From Orlajensenia stereocauli (GTDB taxonomy: Bacteria > Actinomycetota > Actinomycetes > Actinomycetales > Microbacteriaceae), in NCBI RefSeq assembly GCF_039548895.1, contig NZ_JBCLVG010000001.1: 64,000 nt of DNA, one strand, 5' to 3'. Position numbers and translations under genes: made by a program. The notes under the pieces are model-generated. The model was not told where the DNA came from. It saw only the letters and a list, made by a program, of their open reading frames with translations, and did no database searches. Of the stretch, positions 8,123 through 16,776 are shown one piece after another. Position 1 is the stretch's first letter. Each line of letters opens with the position of its first letter.

Positions 8123-8920
8123 ATGACAGCAGCCACAGATGCCAGAGACCGTTCCGTCCGTATCGGCGTCCAGGTGCAGCCGCAGCACGCCCACTACGCG
8201 AAGATCCGTGACACGGTGTCGGAGCTCGAGGATCTCGGCGTCGACATCCTGTTCAACTGGGATCACTTCTATCCGCTGAACGGTCCGGCCGACGGAGAGC
8301 ACTACGAGTCGTGGACCATGCTCGCCGCCTGGGCCGAGCAGACCAGCCGCGTCGAGATCGGCGCCCTCGTCAACTGCAACAGCTACCGCAACGCCGACCT
8401 GCAGGCCGACATGGCCCGCACCATCGACAACATCAGCGACGGCCGCTTCATCTTCGGCACCGGTGCCGGCTGGTTCGAGCGCGACTACGACGAGTACGGC
8501 TACGAGTTCGGCACCCCGGGCACCCGCATCAAGGCCCTCGGGGAGGCACTGCCCCGCATCGAGGAGCGCTGGACCAGGCTCAACCCGCCGCCGGTGCGCG
8601 ACATCCCCATCCTGATCGGCGGCGGGGGAGAGAAGAAGACCCTCCGCATCGTCGCCCAGCACGCCGACGTCTGGCACAGCTTCTCCGACCCGGCGACCCT
8701 CGAGCACAAGCTCGGCGTGCTCGACGAGCACTGCGCCGTCGTCGGTCGCGACCCCCACCAGATCGAGATCTCCATCGAGCTGCGTCGTCAGAGCGATGCC
8801 GACGTCGAGGCGCTGTACGGCCTCGGCGCCCGGCTCTTCACCCTCGGCATCAGCGGACCCGACTACGACATCGAGCCCGTGCGCCGGTGGCTCGCCTGGC
8901 GCGACGGCAAGAACGCCTGA
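8123..8920 (+). CDS. LLM class F420-dependent oxidoreductase
   Basis: A 265-residue luciferase-like monooxygenase-fold protein, expected to be a soluble TIM barrel using coenzyme F420. Recognisable parts are RIGVQVQPQHA at the N-terminus, LFNWDHFYPL, the segment RFIFGTGAGWFERDYDEYG typical of the F420 branch, and PILIGGGGEKKTLRIVAQHAD near the C-terminus. The substrate cannot be predicted. TAGGCT lies 6 bases before the ATG (8111-8116), a leaderless arrangement. It is divergent from the PAP2 gene and precedes the beta-glucosidase but is probably a separate transcript, since a new promoter region lies between them. Confidence 0.88.
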   Translation: MTAATDARDRSVRIGVQVQPQHAHYAKIRDTVSELEDLGVDILFNWDHFYPLNGPADGEHYESWTMLAAWAEQTSRVEIGALVNCNSYRNADLQADMARTIDNISDGRFIFGTGAGWFERDYDEYGYEFGTPGTRIKALGEALPRIEERWTRLNPPPVRDIPILIGGGGEKKTLRIVAQHADVWHSFSDPATLEHKLGVLDEHCAVVGRDPHQIEISIELRRQSDADVEALYGLGARLFTLGISGPDYDIEPVRRWLAWRDGKNA

Positions 8921-8950
8921 TCCGTCTCGGCGTCATCCGCTGCCGCCCCC

Positions 8951-9030
8951 TAAACTGAAAACCGAGCAACGTTCGCTTACGGGACAGCAAGTTCCTGAGG
9001 GCGGAAACCACCATGGCGCCCTGCGCCATG
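8951..9030 (+). promoter_or_regulatory. Promoter and operator-like palindromes of the beta-glucosidase gene
   Basis: TAAACT near 8951 could be a -10 element. Downstream lie an imperfect palindrome centred on AACGTT (about 8966-8979), resembling a LacI-family operator, and a perfect 8-bp inverted repeat CATGGCGC (9012-9019) / GCGCCATG (9023-9030) with a 3-base loop, 20 bases before the ATG. No LacI-type regulator gene is in the window. Confidence 0.45.
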
Positions 9031-9050
9031 CGAACAGAAAGTGATCTCCC

Positions 9051-10499
9051 ATGACCACGGGCAACGCCGACTACCGCGACTCCGGTCTCGACTTCCCAGC
9101 CGACTTCCTGTTCGGCTCCGCCACGGCCTCGTACCAGATCGAGGGGGCCGCCACTGAAGACGGTCGCGGGCCATCGATCTGGGACACCTTCAGCCACACG
9201 CCCGGCAAGGTCTGGAACGGCGACACCGGCGACGTGGCCGACGACCACTACCACCGCTTCGACGAAGACCTCGACCTCATGAAGAGCCTGGGCCTCGAGG
9301 CGTACCGGTTCTCGATCGCGTGGCCGCGCATCCAACCGACTGGGCGTGGTGAGGCGAACGAGGCCGGCCTGGCGTTCTACGAGCGGCTCGTCGACGGCCT
9401 GATCAGCCGCGGCATCCGCCCCATCGCCACTCTGTACCACTGGGACCTGCCGCAGGCGCTCGAGGACGAGGGCGGCTGGACGAACCGCGCCACGGCCTAC
9501 GCCTTCGCCGACTACGCCCGCATCGTGGGGGAGCGCCTCGGAGACCGGATCGAGGTGTGGACGACGCTCAACGAGCCGTGGTGCTCGGCCTACCTCGGCT
9601 ACGGGTCGGGGGCGCACGCGCCCGGCATCATGGACGGCGCGTCGGCCTTGGCCGCGGTTCACCACCTGAACCTCGCGCACGGTCTCGCCATCACCGCCCT
9701 GCAGGAGGTCGTCACCAACGACCCCGGCTTCTCGATCACACTCAACCTGCACGTCATCCGCCCCGTCGGGGAGTCCGGCGCCGAGGCCGCCCGCCGCATC
9801 GACGGTCTCGCCAACCGCGTCTTCCTCGGGCCTCTGCTGCACGGCGAGTACCCCGCCGACGTCATCGAGGACACGAAGGACGTCACGGACTGGGCCTTCG
9901 TGCACGAGGGCGACACGGCCATCATCAAGCAGCCGATCTCGGTGCTGGGCGTCAACTACTACTCCACCGTCACCGTGCAGATGTGGGACGGCGTGAGCGA
10001 GCGGGTGAACGCGGACGGCCACAAGGACATGGGCGGCTCGCCCTGGCCGGGCTCGCGGGACGTCGAGTTCCTGGCCCAGGACGGCCCGTACACGGAGATG
10101 GGCTGGAACATCGACCCCTCGGGTCTCGAGGAGCTGCTCGTGTCCTTGCACGATGAGTTCCCCGATCTGCCGCTCATGGTCACGGAGAACGGCGCGGCCT
10201 TCGACGACGTGCTCACCCAGGAGGCCGACGGCCCCGCCGTGCACGACATCGACCGCACCGACTACCTGCGCCGCCACTTCACCGCCGCCCACCGTGCGAT
10301 GCAGCGCGGGGTCGACCTGCGCGGCTACCAGGTCTGGTCGCTGCTGGACAACTTCGAGTGGGGCTACGGCTACTCCAAGCGCTTCGGCATCGTGCGGGTC
10401 GACTTCGACACCCTCGAGCGCCTGCCGAAGGACTCGGCGAAGTGGTACTCGGAGCTGATCAGGACCCGCAGCCTGCCCGAGACCCCGGCGGCATACTGA
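9051..10499 (+). CDS. Family 1 glycoside hydrolase (beta-glucosidase)
   Basis: A 482-residue GH1 enzyme that hydrolyses terminal beta-D-glucosides such as cellobiose. The N-terminal signature FLFGSATASYQIEGA is present, the acid/base glutamate lies in TLNEPW (Glu175), and the nucleophile in VTENGA (Glu379). The sugar-binding aromatic segment SLLDNFEWGYGYSKRFG is near the C-terminus. There is no signal peptide, so it acts in the cytosol on imported or phosphate-free sugars. The leader contains two palindromes that could be operators for sugar-responsive control. Length is normal for the family. Confidence 0.93.
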   Translation: MTTGNADYRDSGLDFPADFLFGSATASYQIEGAATEDGRGPSIWDTFSHTPGKVWNGDTGDVADDHYHRFDEDLDLMKSLGLEAYRFSIAWPRIQPTGRGEANEAGLAFYERLVDGLISRGIRPIATLYHWDLPQALEDEGGWTNRATAYAFADYARIVGERLGDRIEVWTTLNEPWCSAYLGYGSGAHAPGIMDGASALAAVHHLNLAHGLAITALQEVVTNDPGFSITLNLHVIRPVGESGAEAARRIDGLANRVFLGPLLHGEYPADVIEDTKDVTDWAFVHEGDTAIIKQPISVLGVNYYSTVTVQMWDGVSERVNADGHKDMGGSPWPGSRDVEFLAQDGPYTEMGWNIDPSGLEELLVSLHDEFPDLPLMVTENGAAFDDVLTQEADGPAVHDIDRTDYLRRHFTAAHRAMQRGVDLRGYQVWSLLDNFEWGYGYSKRFGIVRVDFDTLERLPKDSAKWYSELIRTRSLPETPAAY

Positions 10500-10540
10500 G
10501 CAGCGGCATCCGGACACCGAGCCTCGCTACGATGAGCCGA

Positions 10541-11398
10541 ATGACGACGAGCGACCCAGCCCCGAGCCTTCCCGTTCCGACAGATGCCGCCTGGCAGCAC
10601 CAGTACCCCTACAGCGAGAAGATGTCGCGCAGGGAGTACGAGAAGCAGAAGCGGCGCCTGCAGATCGAACTGCTGAAGCTTCAGGCCTGGGTCAAGGACA
10701 CAGACCAGAGGATCGTGATCCTGTTCGAGGGTCGAGACGCCGCAGGCAAGGGCGGCTCGATCAAGCGCTTCACGGAGCATCTCAACCCCCGTGGCGCCCG
10801 CGTCGTCGCCCTTGCCGTGCCGACAGAGCGCGAGCGGAGGCAGTGGTACTTCCAGCGCTACGTCGAGCACCTGCCCACGGGCGGCGAGATCGTGCTGTTC
10901 GACCGGTCCTGGTACAACCGGGCCGGCGTCGAGCACGTGATGGGCTACTGCTCCCCGCAGGAGTACGCCGAGTTCATCCGTTCCACGCCCGAGTTCGAAC
11001 GGATGCTCGTTCAGAGCGAGGTGAGCATCATCAAGTTCTGGTTCTCGGTCGGGCGCGAGGAGCAGCGCGTGAGGTTCGCCTCGCGCAGCGATGACGCCGT
11101 CAAGCAGTGGAAGCTGTCGCCGACGGACCTCGCGAGCCTCGACAAGTGGGACGACTACTCGGCGGCGAAGGAGGCCATGTTCGCCGCGACGGACACCCCG
11201 CACGCACGGTGGACCGTGGTCAAGTCCAACGACAAGAAGCGGGCCCGCATCGAGGCGATGCGCTGGGTGCTCTCCCGCTTCGACTACCCCGGCAAGGACG
11301 CGGCCATCGTCGGAGTTCCCGACCCCCTCGTCATCGGCAGCCCGTCCGTCGTCTACGACGAGGGCGAGACGCCGATCGCGCCGCCCGAGGTCGTCTGA
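10541..11398 (+). CDS. ppk2: Polyphosphate kinase 2 family protein
   Basis: A 285-residue PPK2-family enzyme, expected to transfer phosphate between polyphosphate and nucleotides. The P-loop FEGRDAAGKGG is at about residues 63-73, followed by the lid region and the Walker B-like segment VLFDRSWYNRAGVE, then the RFASR and KQWKLSP motifs of the family. I chose ATG 10541 because TACGAT (10528-10533) lies 7 bases upstream; an ATG at 10532 would overlap that hexamer. Class I (NDP) and class II (NMP) PPK2 cannot be separated with certainty from sequence alone. The gene is convergent with the YbdK-like gene, with only 15 bases between stops. Confidence 0.9.
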   Translation: MTTSDPAPSLPVPTDAAWQHQYPYSEKMSRREYEKQKRRLQIELLKLQAWVKDTDQRIVILFEGRDAAGKGGSIKRFTEHLNPRGARVVALAVPTERERRQWYFQRYVEHLPTGGEIVLFDRSWYNRAGVEHVMGYCSPQEYAEFIRSTPEFERMLVQSEVSIIKFWFSVGREEQRVRFASRSDDAVKQWKLSPTDLASLDKWDDYSAAKEAMFAATDTPHARWTVVKSNDKKRARIEAMRWVLSRFDYPGKDAAIVGVPDPLVIGSPSVVYDEGETPIAPPEVV

Positions 11399-11413
11399 GC
11401 GAACGCCGCCCGG

Positions 11414-12559
11414 TCAGTCGACCGGCAGCGGTCGCCCTGCGCGCATCTCGCGCACGAGGTGCGCGACGACCTTCGTCAGGTCGCCACCCGACGCCTCGGC
11501 AACGGCGAGCTGACGCTGATAGCTTCCGCCGGCATCCAGGACCTCGATCACCTGAGCGAGTTCCTCGATGCAGTCGAGGCGCTCGGCGATCGGCATGAGA
11601 GCCTCGACCAGCTCACGCAGGTCGTCGGTGACCAGCCGCTCGCGGCCCGACGCGTCGAGGATGATCTCGGCGTCGAGGCCGTAGCGGGCCGCTCGCCACT
11701 TGTTCTCGCGGGTGTACCAGGGCTGCAGCCACGCGAGGGTCTCGCCGTTGTCGAGCCGCTCGCTCATCCACTCCACGAGGCACTGGATGAGCGCGGCGAG
11801 GGCGCCGAGCTCCAGCGTCGTCGGCACGCCGTCGCAGGCGCGCGTCTCGAGGGTTCCCCACTTCGGAGAGGGGCGGATGTCCGTGCGCACCTCGCTGTCG
11901 TCGTCGATGACGCCGGTGACGACCATGTCGTCGACGAACTGCTCGTAGGCCGCCCAGTCCTCGAACTGCCAGGGGAGCCCTGCCGTCGGCAGCTGCTGGA
12001 ACATGAGCGCGCGGTTCGAGGCGTAACCCGTGTCGACGCCCGCCCAGAACGGACTCGACGCCGAGAGCGCCTGCAGGTGCGGGATGTAGCTGAGCAGGGC
12101 GCCCAGGATCGGGATGGCCTTGTCGCGCGACTCGATGCCGACGTGAACGTGCACGCCCCAGATCATCATGTTGCGACCCCAGTACTGCGTGCGGTCGATG
12201 AGGCGGTGGTAGCGCTCCTTGTCGGTGACCTGCTGGTCGTACCACTGGCTGAACGGATGCGACCCAGCGCACATGAGATCGGCACCGAAAGGCTCGGCTG
12301 CAGCGCGCACCTCGTCGACGAGTTCGCCCATCTGCGCGACCGCCCCTCCGATGGTGGCGCGCACGCCCGAGACGATCTCGACGGTGTTGAGCAGCAGCTC
12401 CGTCGTGATGTGAGGGTGGTGCTCCTCATCGGCCGGGCGCACGGACTCGAGCACCTGAGGGGCGACGCCGGTGAGTTCACCGCTGCCCTTGTCGACGAGC
12501 GCGAGCTCCCACTCGATGCCGACGGTGGAGCGTTCCGATCGGGCGAAACTGATGTGCAC
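11414..12559 (-). CDS. YbdK-type carboxylate-amine ligase (glutamate-cysteine ligase family 2)
   Basis: A 381-residue GCS2-family ATP-dependent ligase. Family features include GIEWELALVD at the N-terminus, ITTELLLNTVEIVSG, the Mg/ATP-binding stretch MMIWGVHVHVGI and RTDIRPSPKWGTLETRACDG. The E. coli relative YbdK has weak glutamate-cysteine ligase activity; mycothiol-producing actinobacteria do not need glutathione, so the real substrate may differ (EgtA-like gamma-glutamylcysteine formation is one option). The start is GTG (MHISFARS). It is divergent from the EamA exporter with 130 bases between. Confidence 0.85.
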   Translation of the reverse strand: MHISFARSERSTVGIEWELALVDKGSGELTGVAPQVLESVRPADEEHHPHITTELLLNTVEIVSGVRATIGGAVAQMGELVDEVRAAAEPFGADLMCAGSHPFSQWYDQQVTDKERYHRLIDRTQYWGRNMMIWGVHVHVGIESRDKAIPILGALLSYIPHLQALSASSPFWAGVDTGYASNRALMFQQLPTAGLPWQFEDWAAYEQFVDDMVVTGVIDDDSEVRTDIRPSPKWGTLETRACDGVPTTLELGALAALIQCLVEWMSERLDNGETLAWLQPWYTRENKWRAARYGLDAEIILDASGRERLVTDDLRELVEALMPIAERLDCIEELAQVIEVLDAGGSYQRQLAVAEASGGDLTKVVAHLVREMRAGRPLPVD

Positions 12560-12677
12560 GCGTCAGCCGTTCTCTCTTCGGTCCACCTGTGTGGCGAGCC
12601 GCCTGTCGGCCATCCTCGCAGTTCGTCGCCCGGACGGGGGTCGTGACACTTCGGCCGCAGCCGAACTGTGCGAGGCC

Positions 12678-12683
12678 TACGCT
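12678..12683 (+). promoter_or_regulatory. -10 hexamer before the EamA transporter gene
   Basis: TACGCT lies 6 bases before the ATG at 12690, with no ribosome binding site. Confidence 0.45.
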
Positions 12684-12689
12684 CGAGCC

Positions 12690-13604
12690 ATGGTCACTGA
12701 CACTGCCGTCCTCGGAACGCGCGTCTCGGCGCTCACCCTCGTGGCGATCGCCGTGACTGTGCTGGCGTGGGCATCGGCCTTCGTGGTGATCCGTGCCGTC
12801 GGGGCGCACTTCTCGCCGGGCGCTCTCACCCTGGGTCGACTGCTGGTCGGATCCGTCGTGCTCGGCGTCGTCCTGCTCGCCCGCCGCGGCTGGGTGCGTC
12901 CGTCCGCACGGGACTGGCTGCTCCTCGTCGGCTGCGGGATCTCCTGGTTCGCCGTCTACAACATCGCGCTCAATGCCGCGGAGCTCGAACTCGACGCCGG
13001 TACGACGGCGATGCTGGTCAACGTCGGCCCCATCCTCATCGCCGTGCTGGCCGGAACCGTGCTGCGCGAGGGGATCCCGCCCTGGCTCATCGGCGGTGCA
13101 GTGGTGTCGCTCGTCGGGGTCGTGCTGATCTCGATCGGCAGCCAGGGCACCACTGTCGGCAGCGGGTGGGGCATCGCGCTCTGCCTCCTCGCCGCCGTGA
13201 GCTACGCCATCGGCGTGATCCTGCAGAAGATCGTGCTGCGGCGCCTCCCGGCACTGCAGGTCACGTGGATCGCCTGCACCGTCGGCGCCGTCGTGTGCCT
13301 GCCGTTCCTGCTGCAGCTCGTCGGGGAGACCATTGCCGCTCCGGCGGCATCCGTCTGGGGAGTGGTCTATCTCGGCGCCGTGCCCACGGCTCTCGCGTTC
13401 ACGACGTGGGCGTACGCCCTCAGCCGCATGCCGGCGGGTCGGCTGGGCGTGACGACCTACCTGGTGCCGCCGCTCACGATCGTGATCGCCTGGGCCTTCC
13501 TCGCCGAGGTGCCCGCGCCGCTGCAGGTGGTCGGCGGTGCCATCTGCCTGGTCGGGGTGGCACTCTCACGGATGCCGTCCCGGCGGCGAGCGGTGACGTC
13601 GTGA
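12690..13604 (+). CDS. EamA/DMT-family transporter
   Basis: A 304-residue inner-membrane protein with about ten hydrophobic helices arranged as two EamA repeats (first ending near IGSQGTTVGS, second beginning GIALCLLAAVSYAIG). It belongs to the drug/metabolite transporter superfamily and probably exports a small metabolite or amino acid; the substrate is not predictable. The ATG at 12690 was chosen over upstream frames because it directly precedes the first membrane segment and follows TACGCT. Its TGA overlaps the GTG of the next gene, so the pair is an operon. Confidence 0.9.
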   Translation: MVTDTAVLGTRVSALTLVAIAVTVLAWASAFVVIRAVGAHFSPGALTLGRLLVGSVVLGVVLLARRGWVRPSARDWLLLVGCGISWFAVYNIALNAAELELDAGTTAMLVNVGPILIAVLAGTVLREGIPPWLIGGAVVSLVGVVLISIGSQGTTVGSGWGIALCLLAAVSYAIGVILQKIVLRRLPALQVTWIACTVGAVVCLPFLLQLVGETIAAPAASVWGVVYLGAVPTALAFTTWAYALSRMPAGRLGVTTYLVPPLTIVIAWAFLAEVPAPLQVVGGAICLVGVALSRMPSRRRAVTS

Positions 13605-14296
13605 CGACCGCCGCGGAGGCCGCCGCTGTCGCAGCCCTCGCGTCGCTGCTCGGCGATCCCACCCGGGCGGCGTTCTGCCTCGCCCTGCTCGACGGCCGGG
13701 CGTGGACTGCAGGGGAGCTGGCGCGCCTCGCCCGGGTGAGCCCGGCGACGGCGAGCGAGCATCTCGATCGACTCGTGCGTGGGGGACTTCTGGTGGAGGA
13801 GCGGCAGGGGCGCCACCGCTACGTGCGTCTTGCCGGGCCGGATGCCGCCCACGTCGTCGAGGTGCTGGCCTCCAGCACGCGCCCCACAGCGTCTTGGAAC
13901 TCCTACGCGGCGGTGCGGGCCGGCGCAGGGCTGGCCGCAGCGCGCACGTGCTACGACCACCTGGCCGGCCGCCTCGGCGTCGGGGTGCTGGACGCCCTCG
14001 AGCAGCGCGAGTACGTCAGCCGTGCCGACGGAATCGCCCTCACAGCGCCGGGAGCCGCCTGGCTCGGGTCGCTCGGCGTCGACGTCGACGGCATCCGTCT
14101 CGCCCATCGTCCTGTGGTGAGACTGTGCCTCGACTGGACCGAACGCCGCTCGCACCTGGCCGGGGGAGTCGGCGCCGCACTGGCCGCGGTCTTCCTCGAG
14201 CGCGACTGGATCCGGCGGGCCGAGGGACGTGCGATCACGGTGACGGATGCCGGTCGAACAGCGCTGCAGCGAGAGCTCGGCCTGGCGATCGGCTGA
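13601..14296 (+). CDS. ArsR-like winged-helix transcriptional regulator
   Basis: A 231-residue protein with an N-terminal winged helix-turn-helix: ASLLGDPTRAAFCLALLDG, then the recognition region LARLARVSPATASEHLDRLVRGGLL and the wing EERQGRHRYVRLAG. The N-terminal 100 residues resemble the ArsR family; the remaining 130 residues are a separate C-terminal domain (from TCYDHLAGRLGVGVLDAL) of the type found in other ArsR-like proteins without obvious metal-binding cysteines. The GTG start overlaps the transporter stop (GTGA), so it probably regulates that exporter in response to its substrate. Ligand unknown. Confidence 0.85.
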   Translation: MTTAAEAAAVAALASLLGDPTRAAFCLALLDGRAWTAGELARLARVSPATASEHLDRLVRGGLLVEERQGRHRYVRLAGPDAAHVVEVLASSTRPTASWNSYAAVRAGAGLAAARTCYDHLAGRLGVGVLDALEQREYVSRADGIALTAPGAAWLGSLGVDVDGIRLAHRPVVRLCLDWTERRSHLAGGVGAALAAVFLERDWIRRAEGRAITVTDAGRTALQRELGLAIG

Positions 14297-14471
14297 GCGT
14301 CCGGTGTCGATTACCCGTTACGGCGGGAATCTGCAAGAATGGTCAGTCGAGTTCCTTTTCCGCCCGACCCTCTAATCAGGCCTCTGGAACTCCCCTTGAA
14401 CCTTTGCCGAGTGTGCACCCCACGCTCACGGCTGTCAGTTCGCCCAACCTCATAGAACACACAGGAGAATT
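14297..14471 (+). promoter_or_regulatory. Promoter and leader of the rpsP operon
   Basis: This 175-base gap holds a candidate -10 (AAGAAT, 14334-14339) and leaves a 5' leader of roughly 125 bases before the GTG of rpsP. A good ribosome binding site (AGGAG, 14463-14467) is 4 bases before the start. I see no strong hairpin. Confidence 0.5.
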
Positions 14472-14891
14472 GTGGCTGTCAAGATTCGTCTCAAGCGCCT
14501 CGGAAAGATCCGCGCACCCTACTACCGCATCGTCGTCGCCGACTCGCGCACCAAGCGCGACGGTCGCGTGATCGAGGAGATCGGCAAGTACCACCCCACC
14601 GAGGAGCCCTCGTTCATCGAGGTCGACTCCGAGCGTGCCCAGTACTGGCTCAGCGTCGGCGCCCAGCCGACCGAGCAGGTAGCTGCGCTCCTCAAGCTCA
14701 CCGGCGACTGGGGCACCTTCAAGGGTGACAAGAACGCCAAGAGCACCGTCAAGGTGAAGGAGCCCAAGGCTGCCTTCGTCGCCGACGAGAAGAAGAAGCC
14801 GGTCCTCAAGCCCAAGGCCGAGAAGCCGGCTGCCAAGGCCGAGGCTCCCGCCGACGAGGCCGTCGAGGCTGCAACGGACGAGCAGGCCTAG
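14472..14891 (+). CDS. rpsP: 30S ribosomal protein S16
   Basis: S16 helps assemble the 30S subunit. The conserved core is residues 1-85: MAVKIRLKRLGKIRAPYYRI, then SRTKRDGRVIEEIGKYHP and the segment ending TGDWGTFKG. The protein has 139 residues because of an extra C-terminal tail of about 50 residues rich in Lys, Ala and Glu (AEKPAAKAEAPADEAVEAA), common in actinobacterial S16. The start is GTG with a strong AGGAG. It heads the operon rpsP-khpA-rimM, here extended by molybdenum cofactor genes. Confidence 0.97.
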   Translation: MAVKIRLKRLGKIRAPYYRIVVADSRTKRDGRVIEEIGKYHPTEEPSFIEVDSERAQYWLSVGAQPTEQVAALLKLTGDWGTFKGDKNAKSTVKVKEPKAAFVADEKKKPVLKPKAEKPAAKAEAPADEAVEAATDEQA

Positions 14892-14893
14892 TC

Positions 14894-15136
14894 TTGCTCG
14901 CTCCCGCCGTCGAGCACCTGGTCAAGGGGATCGTCGATCACCCTGATGACGTCCAGGTGCTCACCAAGAACACCCCGCGCGGCGAGATCCTCGAGGTTCG
15001 TGTGAACCCCGAGGACCTCGGTCGCGTGATCGGTCGTGCCGGTCGTACCGCGAAGGCGGTGCGTACCCTCGTCACCGCCCTCGCGGACGGTCGGCGGGTT
15101 CGCGTCGACGTCGTCGACACCGACTCGGCGCGGTGA
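14894..15136 (+). CDS. khpA: KH-domain RNA-binding protein KhpA
   Basis: An 80-residue single KH-domain protein. The GXXG loop is in GRVIGRAGRTAKAVRTL. In other bacteria KhpA partners with KhpB (Jag) and binds many small RNAs. The start appears to be TTG at 14894, two bases after the rpsP stop, giving MLAPAVEHLVKG; this fits the family's usual N-terminus and length. The final TGA overlaps the rimM GTG, so translation is coupled. Confidence 0.92.
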   Translation: MLAPAVEHLVKGIVDHPDDVQVLTKNTPRGEILEVRVNPEDLGRVIGRAGRTAKAVRTLVTALADGRRVRVDVVDTDSAR

Positions 15137-15831
15137 ACGCCGACGCGCAGAAGCGCACGCAACTGAGAGTCGGGCGCCTGCTGAAGGCGCACGGACTCAA
15201 GGGCGCGATCAAGCTCGAGCTCTACACGGACGCCCCGGAACGACGCTTCGTTCCGGGCGCCGTGTTCAGCCTGCAGGTGCCGCCCGGAACACCGTGGCAC
15301 GGCAAGTCGATCGAGCTCATCGAACTCCGCTGGTACAACCAGCACCCCGTCGGGTTCTTCAAGGACGTTCCCGACCGCACCGCAGCAGAGGCTCTCGCCA
15401 AGGCCATCCTCTGGGTCGACCAGGACCCCACCGAGCTCACCGGTGAAGAGGACGCCTGGTACGACCATCAGCTCGTCGGCCTCGATGTCGTGCGCGACGG
15501 CGTGAAGGTGGGCCTCGTCGCCCGCATCGATCACCTGCCCGCGCAGGACCTCATCATCGTCAAGACCACGACGGGCGAGGTCATGGTGCCCTTCGTCTCG
15601 GCCATCGTGCCGTCCGTCGACCTCACGACCGGTGTCGTCACGGTGACTCCTCCGATCGGCCTCTTCGAGGAGATCCCCGACGACGACGATGACGCCCCGG
15701 ATGCCGCGGCCGACGCCGTCGAGTCCGACTCCGTCGAGTCCGACTCCGTCGAGTCCGACGCGGCAGACGCCGACCAGGTCGACGCCGCATCCGACGACGC
15801 GTCGCACGACGCAGCTCCGTCCGAGAACTGA
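15133..15831 (+). CDS. rimM: Ribosome maturation factor RimM
   Basis: RimM binds S19 and assists maturation of the 30S head. The 232-residue protein has the N-terminal beta-barrel (LRVGRLLKAHGLKGAIKLEL) and the PRC-barrel domain (WYDHQLVGLDVV to VPFVSAIVPSVDL). After about residue 180 comes an unusually long acidic tail containing the tandem unit VESDS three times, encoded by a 15-base direct repeat at 15719-15763. The GTG start overlaps the khpA stop. In most actinobacteria trmD follows; here it lies 13.5 kb away. Confidence 0.95.
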   Translation: MNADAQKRTQLRVGRLLKAHGLKGAIKLELYTDAPERRFVPGAVFSLQVPPGTPWHGKSIELIELRWYNQHPVGFFKDVPDRTAAEALAKAILWVDQDPTELTGEEDAWYDHQLVGLDVVRDGVKVGLVARIDHLPAQDLIIVKTTTGEVMVPFVSAIVPSVDLTTGVVTVTPPIGLFEEIPDDDDDAPDAAADAVESDSVESDSVESDAADADQVDAASDDASHDAAPSEN

Positions 15832-15841
15832 TCCGTTCCGC

Positions 15842-16507
15842 GTGAGTCGCTCTCCCGCGGTCGTCCCGGCGTTCGACGCCGTGATCATCGCGGGTGGGCG
15901 CGCTCATCGGCTCCGAGGCGCCTCGAAGCCGGCGCTGCTCTGGAACGGACGCAGCCTCCGCGACCGCAGCCTCGCCGCTGTCGGCGCCGCCCGCGCCATC
16001 GCGTGGGTGGGCGACGGCGACGCCGGGCTCGATCCCCGGGTGATCGTCACGCGCGAGCGGCCCCTCTATGGCGGGCCTGCAGCAGCTCTGGCTGCCGGGC
16101 TCGCCGCGTTGCCGCATCCGCTCGCCTCGATCGTCGTCGTGATCGCCGTCGATCTACCCCGTATCGAGGAGGCCGTCGTGGCGCTGCTCACCGCCGTCAG
16201 CCGCACGGCAGCCGGTGACGCCGCCGCCACGACGCACTCTGCTCTGAGCGGTGACGGTGTGATCGGCATCGATGCCGCCGGGTTCCGCCAGCCCCTGCTC
16301 GCGGCCTATGAGGCCGAGGCGTTGGAGACTGCCGTCAGCGCCCACGCCGATTCGCTCGACGGGTCGTCGCTACGTCGCCTGATCCGCGACCTGGACCTGC
16401 GGGAGATCTCGCTGCCCGACGGCGTCACCGCCGACATCGATACGCCCGAGGATGCCGCGTACCATGACATCGCCCTGCCGCCCGAGACCGAGGAGCCCAC
16501 GCCATGA
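15842..16507 (+). CDS. mobA: MobA-like molybdenum cofactor guanylyltransferase
   Basis: A 221-residue nucleotidyltransferase expected to join GMP to molybdopterin. The N-terminal signature IIAGGRAHRLRGASKPALL corresponds to the GTP-binding loop of MobA, and VVIAVDLPRIEEAVV matches the conserved metal-binding Asp region. The GTG start is 10 bases after the rimM stop, so the gene probably shares the rpsP transcript. It overlaps the next gene by ATGA. Its cofactor product is needed by the nitrate reductase encoded a few kb away. Other NTP transferases share this fold, but the gene order supports MobA. Confidence 0.83.
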   Translation: MSRSPAVVPAFDAVIIAGGRAHRLRGASKPALLWNGRSLRDRSLAAVGAARAIAWVGDGDAGLDPRVIVTRERPLYGGPAAALAAGLAALPHPLASIVVVIAVDLPRIEEAVVALLTAVSRTAAGDAAATTHSALSGDGVIGIDAAGFRQPLLAAYEAEALETAVSAHADSLDGSSLRRLIRDLDLREISLPDGVTADIDTPEDAAYHDIALPPETEEPTP

Positions 16508-16776
16508 CGAACACCCCCGAAGGTCTCGACGACTGGGTGCGCCGTGTCTCCATCCGCCTCGACGCCGACGGTTCGTCACTGGGCGACCTCGAGGTCAAGA
16601 TTCCGGTGCTGCTCGATCTTGCTCGGGATGCCGCCCACGGCGTCGCCCGCCCGGCCGCTCCGGTGACGACGTTCCTGCTCGGCTATGCGGCGGGCCGGGC
16701 GGGTGCCGATGCCGCCGAGGTGCGCCGACTGGCCACCATGCTCGCCGAGCTCGCGGGCCCCGGCGAGACCGAGTGA
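16504..16776 (+). CDS. DUF6457-like small protein in a molybdenum cofactor operon
   Basis: A 90-residue helical protein (GLDDWVRRVSIRLD, then VTTFLLGYAAGRAGADA). It overlaps mobA (ATGA) and moeA (GTGA), which ties it to molybdenum cofactor synthesis. Proteins of this kind are annotated as DUF6457 or as molybdopterin-guanine dinucleotide synthesis proteins in actinobacteria; the biochemical role is unknown. A role as a partner of MobA or MoeA is an inference from coupling. Confidence 0.78.
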   Translation: MTNTPEGLDDWVRRVSIRLDADGSSLGDLEVKIPVLLDLARDAAHGVARPAAPVTTFLLGYAAGRAGADAAEVRRLATMLAELAGPGETE

